Counted from the first letter of the stretch, positions 1-6,808 are shown. The stretch: DNA of 13,704 nt from Conexivisphaera sp049976725 (GCA_049976725.1 JBMFHR010000024.1:1-13704); one strand, 5' to 3'. The notes: a model not told the origin generated them from the sequence alone. Translations and numbers: made by a program.

Positions 1-50
1 ATAGATCGATCCGCCGCGCTGCATTCCCGGGTGCGGCCTTCCGGGAATTG

Positions 51-56
51 TTTATC
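51..56 (+). promoter_or_regulatory. Weak TATA-like patch upstream of the HAD phosphatase
   Basis: TTTATC is the only A/T-rich patch upstream of the first gene. Its centre lies about 34 bp before the ATG at 88, a little farther than the 27-30 bp seen at the other promoters here, so a short leader of about 5-8 nt would be expected. A purine-rich GGAGG sits at 82-86, almost touching the ATG. Assignment by position only. Confidence 0.3.
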
Positions 57-87
57 AGAGCACGGGTGCGCCGGATCCGGCGGAGGC

Positions 88-735
88 ATGGTGCTCGTGG
101 TCGCGGACATGGACAGGACCCTGAGCAGGGAGGAGGACGGTTTCGCCGTGAGGGACAAGGTGGCGGCGGCGCTGAACGAGCTGACCTCCAGGCATAGCTT
201 CGCCGTGGTGACCGGCAGGAGGGAGGAGACCGCGATGAGGCTGGCCGGGCGCCTGCGGCCGACCGCGTGGGTCCTGGAGGGCGGCGCGATAATACTGTAC
301 GGGAGCAGGAGGATCGTCGCCGCCCCGGCCGACTGGAGCGTGCGGAGGGAGAGCGTCGTGGCCCAGCTGAGGTCCCGGGGTTACAGGTGCTCGCTGGGGG
401 AAGTGGCCATATACGTGGATGGGGTGCCGAGCGATCCGCCGAGGGGCACCCAAATCGCGCCGAACAGGGGGAGCGCGATCGTGCTGCCGGAGGGCATCGA
501 CAAGGGATTCGGCGTCCGCGCGCTGAAGGAGGCCATGGGGTACAGGGGTAAGGTTGTCGCGATCGGCGACGGGGAGAACGACCTCGCGATGTTCGAGGCG
601 GCGGACGTGAAGGTGGCGGTGGCAAACGCGGTCGAGGAGCTGAAGAGGGCCGCGGACATAGTCCTGAGCAAGGAGGACGGGGATGGCGTGCTGGAGCTCG
701 TGAGGATGCTGGAGGACCTCCCCCAGCTCCGCTAG
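88..735 (+). CDS. HAD-superfamily phosphatase, probable phosphoglycolate phosphatase
   Basis: Likely a soluble Mg2+-dependent phosphatase of 215 aa. All four HAD motifs are visible: motif I D7-x-D9-x-T11 (DMDRT), motif II T42 in VVTGR, motif III K139 in DKG, and motif IV GDGEND at 160-165. The cap between residues about 70 and 135 is inserted between motifs II and III, as in type IIB (Cof-like) HADs. Size and layout fit the archaeal phosphoglycolate phosphatase group (about 225 aa), which removes 2-phosphoglycolate. Sugar-phosphate phosphatases of the same subclass cannot be excluded. The frame is open upstream to 31, but the ATG at 88 is chosen because it directly precedes the first beta-strand (VLVVADMD). 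The stop overlaps the stop of the convergent flavoprotein by 4 bp. Confidence 0.8.
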   Translation: MVLVVADMDRTLSREEDGFAVRDKVAAALNELTSRHSFAVVTGRREETAMRLAGRLRPTAWVLEGGAIILYGSRRIVAAPADWSVRRESVVAQLRSRGYRCSLGEVAIYVDGVPSDPPRGTQIAPNRGSAIVLPEGIDKGFGVRALKEAMGYRGKVVAIGDGENDLAMFEAADVKVAVANAVEELKRAADIVLSKEDGDGVLELVRMLEDLPQLR

Positions 736-1916
736 GTTCCCGGGCGGCGCAGTAGGCGCTCGGGGCCCAGCCTCCTCTCGTCCTCCCCGATCCCGGCGCC
801 CGACATTATCCTCGCCAGGACATCCCCCATCAGCGGCGCCACGGTCATCCCCCTCCTGCAGCCGCCCGTCGCGACGTAGAGGTTCCTGCGGCCGGGCACC
901 GCCCCCACGACGGGCAGCTGGTCGTGCGCGCAGGGGCGGAGGCCCGCCCCTACCTCCAGGGGGCGGAGGCCCCCCACCGCGAGGCGCCCGCCCGCCCTGG
1001 AGAGGAGCCTCCTGGCCCGCGAGGAGACGTCGGGGCTGTAGCCCGCGAGCTCGAAGTACCCCGTGATCCTGAGCGCCGATCCCCCGTGGAGCCCCAGCGC
1101 GATCCCGAGCTCCTCCATGAGCGCGGGGAGCCCGACCGACCCCGAGCCGTAGCCCGCTATCACTGCGACGCCGCGCGCGGGTAGGACGCCCAGCCTGCAC
1201 CCCAGGCGCCCGCAGAGCGCGTCGCTCCAGGCCCCGGCGGCCACCACGTAGGAGTCGGCGCGCGCCTCCACCCCGATCGCGCGCACGAGCCCGCCCTCCT
1301 CGGCCGCCAGCGCGGCCTCCCCCCTCAGGATCCTCACGCCCTCCTCGGCGAGGGCGGCCCTCATCCCCTCCAGGACCTCGTGCGGGTTCACCCACCTGGA
1401 TCCCTCGTCCAGGACGCCCCCGCCGAAGCCCCTGAACCCGAGCTCCTCCACCTCGCGCCGGTCCAGCGCCCGGCCCCCGGTCTCCCTCGCGACCTCCTCG
1501 GCGCGCGAGGGGTCGGCGTAGAGCCTCACCCCCCTCCGGGAGTAGAAGGACACGTGGCCCTCCCTGGCGAGCTCGTCCCAGAGGGCCAGGCTGCGCCTCA
1601 GGATCCTCTCCTCGAGCCCCCCGCGCCCCTCCCGGTCCACCCTGAGGGCGCGGATCACCCAGCCGGCGTTGGAGACCAGCTGGCCGATCGACGCCCCCAC
1701 CGGCGCGTCCGCGCCCAGGAGGTTCCCGATGGCCGCGCGCACCGGATCTATCTCCGTGAACGAGCGGCGCTCCTCCAGGAGCCCCGCGTTGTACTTGGAG
1801 GTCTCGAAGCCGCCCCGGGGTCCCGCGTCCACGACCGCGACGCCGAAGCCCGCCCTGGCCAGGTAGTGGGCCGCCATGAGTCCCGCGATGCCGCCGCCCA
1901 GCACCAGGACGTCCAA
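732..1916 (-). CDS. FAD-dependent oxidoreductase, DAO (glycine oxidase/D-amino-acid dehydrogenase) family
   Basis: A 394-aa flavoprotein. It opens with a Rossmann strand and the dinucleotide motif GGGIAG (residues 8-13), and an acidic residue ends the second strand (VAVVDAG). A second FAD-contact region, SYVVAAGAWSD, lies mid-protein, and the C-terminal motif LYVATGGCRRGMTVAPLMG fits DAO-family enzymes that oxidise secondary or primary amines or 2-hydroxyacids. The substrate cannot be read from sequence. The start is TTG at 1916, immediately before the Rossmann strand. It lies 15 bp downstream of the core methionine synthase stop, so it is probably the third gene of that operon. An N-methyl amino acid oxidase would suit a one-carbon context, but that is inference. 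It converges on the HAD phosphatase with a 4-bp overlap. Confidence 0.82.
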   Translation of the reverse strand: MDVLVLGGGIAGLMAAHYLARAGFGVAVVDAGPRGGFETSKYNAGLLEERRSFTEIDPVRAAIGNLLGADAPVGASIGQLVSNAGWVIRALRVDREGRGGLEERILRRSLALWDELAREGHVSFYSRRGVRLYADPSRAEEVARETGGRALDRREVEELGFRGFGGGVLDEGSRWVNPHEVLEGMRAALAEEGVRILRGEAALAAEEGGLVRAIGVEARADSYVVAAGAWSDALCGRLGCRLGVLPARGVAVIAGYGSGSVGLPALMEELGIALGLHGGSALRITGYFELAGYSPDVSSRARRLLSRAGGRLAVGGLRPLEVGAGLRPCAHDQLPVVGAVPGRRNLYVATGGCRRGMTVAPLMGDVLARIMSGAGIGEDERRLGPERLLRRPGT

Positions 1917-1931
1917 CGCGCGACCCCGCGC

Positions 1932-2945
1932 TCAGGAGAGCGCCTTCCTGGCCATCTCGACGCCCCTCATCATTGTCTCCAGCTTCTGGAGCGCAACGCG
2001 CCTGCTCCTGGTCCTGAGGCCGCAGTCGGGGTTCACCATGAGCTTCCAGGGGTCGCCGAGCAGCTTCGCGGCGTACAGGATGCGGTCGCGCACGAGCTCG
2101 GGCGGCTCCATCCTGTCGGTGTGGACGTCCACGACCCCGAGGCCCAGGGTGCGGGGGTCGCCGTGCTCGCGCATCAGCCTGAGGAAGTCGTAGCCCACCC
2201 TGTGCTCGTCGTCCGTCCCCAGCTCCCAGGTGTCCCTGTTGGCGAACTCCAGCGCGTAGTGCGATGCCCTCAGCTCGAGCGCGTGCGGGTAGAGCGACCT
2301 GTAGTTGTCGCCGCTGTAGCATATGTGCACGTGTATCTCGGCGTCCACCCCGCGGACCGCCTCGTTGAACGCCTCGACGAACATGCCCACCTCGTCCGGG
2401 TGGGTGGTCGCGGCCGGCTCGTCGACCTGTATCACCCTGGCGCCCGCCTCCACGAGCCCCACGAGCAGCGGCCTCACCACGCTCCTCGCCAGCTCGATCG
2501 CCAGCTCGGCCTTGTCGCGGTAGTACTCGTTGTAGGACCAGTCCGCTATCGTGTAGGGGCCCGTCACGGGTATCTTCGGGGTCCTCGAGGCCCACCTCCT
2601 CACGAACAGGAACTCCTCCAGATGGTAGTTCTCCCTGAGCCTCACGGGGCCCACGACCCTCGCCTTCTTGTAGTACCTGTTGTCGAAGGAGCGCACGAGC
2701 CCGGCGAACTCGAACCCCTCTATGTACCTCACGGGGTACTCGTACATCTCCACCCTCCTGACCTCGCCGTCGTAGACGTAGTCCAGCCCGATCCCCTCCA
2801 GCATCTTTATGTTGGCCAGCGCCGCCTCGTCCCTGGCCAGCGCCTTCTCCTCCGGCGGCGCGTCGCGCCTCAGGAAGTCGAGGAGCCACGCCGGCTTCCT
2901 GAGGCTCCCTATCTCCTTCGTTGGCAGCAGCTTGCGCTCAGGCAT
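1932..2945 (-). CDS. metE: Core methionine synthase (MetE C-terminal-type, zinc-dependent)
   Basis: A 337-aa protein matching the C-terminal catalytic barrel of cobalamin-independent methionine synthase; it lacks the N-terminal barrel of the about 750-aa bacterial enzyme. Zinc/homocysteine ligands are in place: H207-x-C209 (HVHICYS), E233 (ALEFANRD) and C308 (NPDCGL). IQVDEPA (173-178) and GVVDVHTDRMEPPE (about 270-283) are family signatures. It should methylate homocysteine to methionine. Short archaeal core-MetE enzymes characterised so far take the methyl group from methylcobalamin rather than methyl-folate; the donor here is unknown. The ATG at 2945 overlaps the stop of the upstream MetE-like gene by 8 bp, implying translational coupling and possibly a two-subunit enzyme. 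Confidence 0.9.
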   Translation of the reverse strand: MPERKLLPTKEIGSLRKPAWLLDFLRRDAPPEEKALARDEAALANIKMLEGIGLDYVYDGEVRRVEMYEYPVRYIEGFEFAGLVRSFDNRYYKKARVVGPVRLRENYHLEEFLFVRRWASRTPKIPVTGPYTIADWSYNEYYRDKAELAIELARSVVRPLLVGLVEAGARVIQVDEPAATTHPDEVGMFVEAFNEAVRGVDAEIHVHICYSGDNYRSLYPHALELRASHYALEFANRDTWELGTDDEHRVGYDFLRLMREHGDPRTLGLGVVDVHTDRMEPPELVRDRILYAAKLLGDPWKLMVNPDCGLRTRSRRVALQKLETMMRGVEMARKALS

Positions 2946-3858
2946 CCCTGGCCGCCCTCCCCAGGACCCTCACCTTCCTCATGGCGAACGAGTAGGGGAC
3001 GAACTCCAGGTCCGAGCTGACGGTGAGCATCACCTCGGCCCCGGTGGCCCTGCGCAGGACCTCCGCCCCCCTCCTCAGCTCCTCCGCCCCCTCGATCCTG
3101 GTGTTGTGCGAATCCACGAGCCCCGCCCCGAGCAGGTCCAGCCTATATCCCTTGAGAGCCTCCGCCAGACGCTCCGGCCCGTCCCACGTCGCGTCCAGCG
3201 CCAGCCCAGCGTAGGCGTGCCTCAGGCCCTCCAGCGCCCTGTAGGCCGCGATCGGGCTCCTGAAGTAGAGGTGGAGCACGGCCGGGGCGCTGCACGACCT
3301 CAGGAGCTCCCAGGAGGCCCTGGCGGCCAGCTCCGCGGGCCCCCCGTGGACGAGGCCCGGTCCCTTGACCGCGATGAGCGCCGGCTTCAGCGCGCCCTCC
3401 GCCGAGCAAAGGTCCTCGTTAAGCGCCCTCGCGATGGCCATCGCCAGTCCCTCGGTGGACCCGTAGTGCTGGTCCTTCGCCATGAGCGCGAATGTGAGCG
3501 GCTCCGGGACCTCGAGGACGGATCTCCCCTGAGCGCCTATGACCAGGTGGCGCCTCAGGACCTGGCCGTCCGTCCTTATCTCCCCCTTGACGATCGGGAC
3601 GCGGTAGAACGCGTTGTGCTCGAAGTACCTGAGTATGCCGTCCACCTCCACCCCCTCCCACTCCGCCGCGAACCACCTCAGCATGTCGTCCCACTCGAGG
3701 AGCGGGTCCGAGAGCAGCTGGAGACCCGCCCTCTCCTGGAGCCCTATGATCCTCTCGGACTCCCTGCGCGCGAGCTCCCTCGCCCCCTCCGGGTCCCTCC
3801 TGGTGGCGGCTATGAGGCGCACCGGCCTCGGGTATATCCCGAACGTGTACGACCTCAC
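2938..3858 (-). CDS. MetE-like barrel protein without zinc ligands (partner of core MetE)
   Basis: A 306-aa paralogue of the downstream enzyme. The region GAGLVDSHNTRIEGAEE (about 244-260) aligns with GLGVVDVHTDRMEPPE of the core MetE, and VMLTVSSDLEFVPYS with LMVNPDCGLRTRSR. The zinc ligands are replaced: H-x-C becomes HLY (196-198), the Glu becomes Asp (LALDATW) and the last Cys becomes Leu (SSDLE). This is the pattern expected of a MetE N-terminal-type barrel, which in some archaea is encoded separately. It may form a complex with, or bind substrate for, the zinc enzyme; alone it is unlikely to be catalytic. GTG at 3858 is chosen because a TATA box sits 27 bp upstream. The frame stays open farther up, but that extension would run into the tRNA gene. 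Confidence 0.75.
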   Translation of the reverse strand: MRSYTFGIYPRPVRLIAATRRDPEGARELARRESERIIGLQERAGLQLLSDPLLEWDDMLRWFAAEWEGVEVDGILRYFEHNAFYRVPIVKGEIRTDGQVLRRHLVIGAQGRSVLEVPEPLTFALMAKDQHYGSTEGLAMAIARALNEDLCSAEGALKPALIAVKGPGLVHGGPAELAARASWELLRSCSAPAVLHLYFRSPIAAYRALEGLRHAYAGLALDATWDGPERLAEALKGYRLDLLGAGLVDSHNTRIEGAEELRRGAEVLRRATGAEVMLTVSSDLEFVPYSFAMRKVRVLGRAARDA

Positions 3859-3881
3859 GCGGGTGGAAGGGCCCCTCCCGG

Positions 3882-3890
3882 TAATATCTT
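3882..3890 (-). promoter_or_regulatory. TATA box of the MetE-like operon
   Basis: On the minus strand this reads AAGATATTA, preceded by a purine-rich GGCAAAG suited to a BRE. Its centre is about 27 bp upstream of the GTG at 3858, the usual TATA-to-start distance in archaea, so transcription probably begins at the GTG (leaderless mRNA). It lies just downstream of the tRNA 3' end. Confidence 0.6.
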
Positions 3891-3905
3891 TGCCGTGGCC
3901 GCGTG

Positions 3906-3996
3906 TGCCGGGGGTGGGTTTCGAACCCACGACCTCCAGATTATGAGTCTCGCCCCCGGAAGAGCCTGGCGCTCTGACCCGCTGAGCTACCCCGGC
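3906..3996 (-). tRNA. Elongator tRNA-Met (CAT) with a 17-nt intron
   Basis: On the minus strand the acceptor arms are GCCGGGG and CCCCGGC with discriminator A; the D stem is GCTC/GAGC and the T arm is GTGGG-TTCGAAA-CCCAC. The anticodon stem CCAGG/TCTGG closes a 7-nt loop CTCATAA only after removing 17 nt (about 3962-3946), which leaves a 74-nt tRNA. The anticodon CAT is at 3945-3943. The anticodon stem lacks the three consecutive G:C pairs of an initiator, so elongator Met is preferred; an Ile2 CAT tRNA is less likely. CCA is not encoded. Because CTC is repeated at both ends, the splice boundaries can slide by up to 3 nt. The insert is on the 5' side of the anticodon, not at the common 37/38 site. 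Confidence 0.9.
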
Positions 3997-4016
3997 GTGG
4001 CCGCGAGGGTCGCCTC

Positions 4017-4025
4017 ATTATCTAA
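4017..4025 (-). promoter_or_regulatory. TATA-like element for the tRNA-Met gene
   Basis: TTAGATAAT on the minus strand is centred about 25 bp upstream of the tRNA 5' end. It overlaps the stop codon (4022-4024) of the OB-fold gene, so the tRNA appears to have its own promoter built into the end of the preceding gene. Confidence 0.45.
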
Positions 4026-5452
4026 GCTTTGCGGTCGGTCGCCGCCCTCTCTATGCGCGTGAAGCCCCTGGCCTCCAGGGACGCCGGCCTCCCCTCGCGC
4101 CTCACGACGAGCGCCCCGTAGATCCTCACCCTCTCGCCGACCTCGAGCCCGGCGAGCTTGTCCGCCGCGCCCCTCCACGCGGCCAGCTCCACCTCCCCCG
4201 TGTGGTCGCCCAGGATCACTGTCGCCCTCCTGATGCTCTCCCCGGTCCTGCTGCTGACGACCTCCCTCTCGGTCGCCCTGGAGAGCACGACGCCCTCGAA
4301 GACGCATATCCTGTGGCCGTACGCCTCGAGGTCCCTGGCGGCCACCGAGAGGGACTCCAGGAGGTCCGGCCTCCGACCCAGCACCTCAACGTCGTCCCCC
4401 GACGAGGGCCTCCTGGAGCGGAGCCTGACTATGGACCCCGGGGGCACCCTGGCCAGAGTGTCCGCCGCGGCGCCCTGGGCCACGACGCGGACCACCTCCT
4501 CCCCTGAGAGGAGCGCGGCCTCCGCCGTCGGGACATCCCCGGGCACGTAGTCGGACGAGACGAGCAGCACCTCCTCCCTGCGCGCCTTGGGCGGGGCCCC
4601 CGATATCACCTCCACCGAGGACCCCTCGTCCCCGTGGAGCTCGACGGACCCGTCCCTCCCGCGCCTCGCCCTGAAGCAGATGAGCCTGACGGTGGCGCCC
4701 TGCCCCAGGCCCGGGAGGGAGTCGATCCCCCTCCCCCAGATGACCGCGCGCACGCCGCCCTCGCCCCTCTCGCCGGATAGCGTGAAGAAGGTCATGGGCC
4801 TGACGTCCGCCCCGCGCGCGTACTCCCTCTCCTGGGGCTCCGAGGCGACCCTCCCCCTGACCACGAGCTGCTTCCCCAGGTGGCCCTCCCCGACCTCCGA
4901 CGCGTCCAGCGTGATGCTCTCGATGACGCTCCGGGGGGGCGACTCGTGGGGCACGTCCAGCGACCCCCTCTCGTCCACGTGCAGCTCGAGCTCCCCGGTG
5001 CGCCCGGTGCGCGTGGAGACGCCCGATATCGCCACCGGGTCCCCCGGCCTCAGGGTGTCGAGGACCTTCCTGAAGTCCGGGTCCCCCCAGACCACGAGGC
5101 GCACGACGGAGCCGGCGTCGAACAGGCGGTACTCGTAGGCCCTCCCCACCCCGCCCCCGCGCCCCTCGAACGAGAGCTCCCTGCCCTTGCACAGGTAGAG
5201 CGCCCTCACGTCCACGCGCCTGAGGCCCGGCCTCAGCTCCGCGATCCCGAGCGGCTGCCTCGGCATGGAGCTCAGGTCGACCCCGAGGTCGCTCGCCACC
5301 AGGTAGCCGGCGCCGACCTCGGTCAGGTAGTTGGACCCCATCTCCTCCATCTTCCTGTGTATCATCCTCCAGACCTCGTCCGCGCTCAGGTCCGGCCTCC
5401 TGCGCAGTATCTCGTCCACTATGGCCGCGGCCCTGGGGTCCCTGGCTTCCAC
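4022..5452 (-). CDS. Multi-OB-fold single-stranded DNA-binding protein (RPA-like)
   Basis: A 476-aa protein. Residues about 8-62 form a helical N-terminal region ending in GAGYLVASDLGVDL, as in archaeal RPA-type proteins. Repeated OB-fold segments follow at about 75-165, 185-285, 292-358 (weak) and 380-470. Strand signatures include VVRLVVWGDPDF (116-127), GGVRAVIWGR (232-241) and LGDHTGEVELAAWRG (414-428), the last being the classic GDxTGxxxxxxW of RPA DNA-binding domains. The expected role is coating ssDNA during replication and repair. No zinc finger is visible. The GTG at 5452 is effectively the only usable start after an in-frame TAA, and a TATA box lies 27 bp upstream. Which subfamily or paralogue it is cannot be told by eye. 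Confidence 0.85.
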   Translation of the reverse strand: MEARDPRAAAIVDEILRRRPDLSADEVWRMIHRKMEEMGSNYLTEVGAGYLVASDLGVDLSSMPRQPLGIAELRPGLRRVDVRALYLCKGRELSFEGRGGGVGRAYEYRLFDAGSVVRLVVWGDPDFRKVLDTLRPGDPVAISGVSTRTGRTGELELHVDERGSLDVPHESPPRSVIESITLDASEVGEGHLGKQLVVRGRVASEPQEREYARGADVRPMTFFTLSGERGEGGVRAVIWGRGIDSLPGLGQGATVRLICFRARRGRDGSVELHGDEGSSVEVISGAPPKARREEVLLVSSDYVPGDVPTAEAALLSGEEVVRVVAQGAAADTLARVPPGSIVRLRSRRPSSGDDVEVLGRRPDLLESLSVAARDLEAYGHRICVFEGVVLSRATEREVVSSRTGESIRRATVILGDHTGEVELAAWRGAADKLAGLEVGERVRIYGALVVRREGRPASLEARGFTRIERAATDRKA

Positions 5453-5475
5453 GTCCGCATCCCGGGGCTCCCTCC

Positions 5476-5482
5476 AAAATTA
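5476..5482 (-). promoter_or_regulatory. TATA box of the RPA-like gene
   Basis: The minus-strand read is TAATTTT, in an otherwise GC-rich gap of 34 bp. Its centre is about 27 bp upstream of the GTG at 5452, which predicts a leaderless transcript and supports the GTG start. Confidence 0.55.
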
Positions 5483-5486
5483 GGGT

Positions 5487-5864
5487 TTAGGGCGCGCCCC
5501 CGGGACGGGTTCCCCCTCCCACCGCCCGCCGGCGCGCGCACTTCAGGCGGCCCCTCCACTCCTCGAGGGCGGCGCAGACGCGCCGGGTCATCTCCTCGAC
5601 GCTCCCGGGATCCGCGGTCCGCGCCCAGGACTCGAAGGAGCGAGACAGATCTATGATAGCCCCCGCGTAGTCCTGGGACATCAGGTTCGTTATGCCCAGG
5701 CCGAGGAGGTGCCCCGCGTGCTCGTACCTGTCCCTGGGCCCCACGTAGCACGACCTCACCCTGGTGCCCCCCTCGTAGTGCTCCACGTACACGTACGCCC
5801 TGCCCCCGACCCTCCTCTCGACGGCGTAGCCCCTCCGGCCGCACCTCGGGCATATGACCGGCAT
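5487..5864 (-). CDS. Small zinc-ribbon-like protein of unknown function
   Basis: A 125-aa protein. It begins with a zinc-knuckle half-site, C5-P-R-C8-G, followed by a beta-rich stretch (AYVYVEHYEGG...CYVGP, about 23-42). A helical region follows (about 45-105), and the basic/Gly-Pro tail (about 106-125) looks disordered. No second CxxC pair is present; C39 and C96 are the only other clear cysteine candidates mid-chain, so zinc binding is unproven. The N-terminal CPxCG...YxxH...CYxGP arrangement resembles short uncharacterised archaeal proteins, but I do not recognise a function. The ATG at 5862-5864 has a TATA-like patch about 29 bp upstream. It lies just upstream of the RPA-like gene, which has its own promoter. 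Confidence 0.7.
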   Translation of the reverse strand: MPVICPRCGRRGYAVERRVGGRAYVYVEHYEGGTRVRSCYVGPRDRYEHAGHLLGLGITNLMSQDYAGAIIDLSRSFESWARTADPGSVEEMTRRVCAALEEWRGRLKCARRRAVGGGTRPGGAP

Positions 5865-5889
5865 CCCAGCCCGAGCTGGCCCCGGCGAG

Positions 5890-5895
5890 ATTTAA
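5890..5895 (-). promoter_or_regulatory. TATA-like element upstream of the zinc-ribbon gene
   Basis: TTAAAT on the minus strand, centred about 28-29 bp before the ATG at 5864, within very GC-rich surroundings. The spacing fits a leaderless transcript. Confidence 0.45.
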
Positions 5896-5952
5896 CGGGA
5901 GCGGTCGCGGGCCGGGGGAGGGGGGTAGGCGCGCGTCCCTGGCTGCGCTGAT

Positions 5953-5973
5953 CCAATAATTAATAATAATTGG
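5953..5973. repeat. A/T-rich near-palindrome
   Basis: The segment begins CCAATAATTA and ends TAATAATTGG; the two 10-nt arms match as inverted repeats at 9 of 10 positions. It is the longest A/T-rich run in the window. Together with the adjacent hairpin at 5982-6006 it probably gives the U-rich end of the disulfide oxidoreductase transcript, although a protein-binding site is possible. Confidence 0.4.
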
Positions 5974-5981
5974 AGGAAGAG

Positions 5982-6006
5982 GATCGTGCGCTCCGTGCGC
6001 ACGATC
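5982..6006 (-). terminator. Perfect 10-bp hairpin spanning the stop of the disulfide oxidoreductase gene
   Basis: The arms 5982-5991 and 5997-6006 are perfect inverted repeats (GATCGTGCGC/GCGCACGATC) with a 5-nt loop. The right arm includes two bases of the TGA stop (6005-6007). On the minus strand the hairpin is followed by a pyrimidine-rich then A/T-rich tract (5980 down to 5953). This is a plausible terminator or 3'-end-stabilising stem; archaeal terminators are mainly U-tracts, so the hairpin may serve stability rather than termination. Confidence 0.5.
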
Positions 6007-6706
6007 ACTTGAGGGAGCTGACGCCCTCCTCTGTGACCTCGTAGGCGGTCTCGCCCCTGGCGGCCCTCAGCACGTGCTCCAGGAACATCGGCTCGGGGAG
6101 CGCCCCTATGAACGTGTACGAATCGTTGATCACAATGTGGGGGACGGACATGACGGAGTGCTTCTCCGCCAGCTCGGGGAACTCGAGCGCCTCCACCATC
6201 ACTCCCCTTATCCTCGGGTTGGCCATGGCGAACATGTGGGCCATCCTGACCGCGCGCGGGCAGTAGGGGCAGGTGGGCGTCACGAACACCATTATCTCGA
6301 GCTCGCGGTCCACGGACCTGAGCTTCTCGACGGTTGTGGGGCTCAGCCTCGGGGACCCCCTGGAGGCGTCTAATATGTCCTCCAGCAGGGCGCCGAACTC
6401 GTAACCGGCCGGCAGACCCGAGAACGCCGCGTAGTAGGGCGCTCTCGGCGCGCGGACCCTTATGGTCGGCGGGCCAAGGACCCTGTTCTCCTCGAATATC
6501 CGGGGCTCGTCCTCCACGTAGTGGGCCTCGTAGGACACGAGGCCGTTGCCCAGCTCCGAGAGCTCCTTGACGAGCTCCAGGGCCTCCCCGCAGTAGACGC
6601 ACTCGCCGCCCCTGCTCAGGTAAGCCTCGAGCACGACGGGACCCTTCAGCTTCTCCTTGAAGACGTCCCTTATGTACTCCTGCTCCCTCTCGGGTATGAG
6701 CGTCAC
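6005..6706 (-). CDS. Protein disulfide oxidoreductase, two thioredoxin folds
   Basis: A 233-aa cytoplasmic thiol-disulfide oxidoreductase of the PDO/glutaredoxin-like family known from thermophiles, where it helps make intracellular protein disulfides. The first thioredoxin unit carries C36-V-Y-C39 and the cis-proline region LGPPTIRV (77-84). The second carries C146-P-Y-C149 and the cis-proline region MSVPHIVI (186-193). Both redox sites are intact, and the length is standard for the family. The GTG at 6706 is supported by a TATA box about 28 bp upstream. It is divergent from the Elf1 operon, with the two TATA boxes about 45 bp apart. Confidence 0.92.
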   Translation of the reverse strand: MTLIPEREQEYIRDVFKEKLKGPVVLEAYLSRGGECVYCGEALELVKELSELGNGLVSYEAHYVEDEPRIFEENRVLGPPTIRVRAPRAPYYAAFSGLPAGYEFGALLEDILDASRGSPRLSPTTVEKLRSVDRELEIMVFVTPTCPYCPRAVRMAHMFAMANPRIRGVMVEALEFPELAEKHSVMSVPHIVINDSYTFIGALPEPMFLEHVLRAARGETAYEVTEEGVSSLK

Positions 6707-6731
6707 TGCAGCCGACCCTGCCCCGGGGTCC

Positions 6732-6738
6732 TAATAAG
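6732..6738 (-). promoter_or_regulatory. TATA box of the disulfide oxidoreductase gene
   Basis: The minus-strand read is CTTATTA, preceded by CAAA as a BRE-like element. It is centred about 28 bp upstream of the GTG at 6706. Confidence 0.55.
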
Positions 6739-6776
6739 TTTGATCCGACATTCGTGGCACGCGCCGCGCGACACCG

Positions 6777-6783
6777 TTATATT
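6777..6783 (+). promoter_or_regulatory. TATA box of the Elf1-GGGPS-DP2-like operon
   Basis: TTATATT is centred about 29 bp upstream of the TTG at 6809 but only about 20 bp upstream of the in-frame GTG at 6800. The predicted transcription start therefore favours TTG as a leaderless start. Confidence 0.6.
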
Positions 6784-6808
6784 CCTCCCGCGCGCTCGGG
6801 TGGCTGGG

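Noticed and set aside
31..87. Upstream extension of the HAD phosphatase
   Set aside because: Residues before the ATG at 88 are not part of the HAD fold, which begins directly with VLVVADMD.
55..2889. Very long open frame on the minus strand
   Set aside because: Runs across the HAD, flavoprotein and MetE genes in another frame and is Arg/Gly/Ala/Pro low-complexity throughout; stop codons are rare by chance at this GC content.
3859..3930. N-terminal extension of the MetE-like protein to 3930
   Set aside because: It would overlap the tRNA 3' half and the operon's TATA box, and the added residues resemble no MetE N-terminus.
6521..6808. Upstream extension of the Elf1 frame
   Set aside because: It runs antisense through the disulfide oxidoreductase start and its promoter; Elf1 homologues begin at the basic tail.
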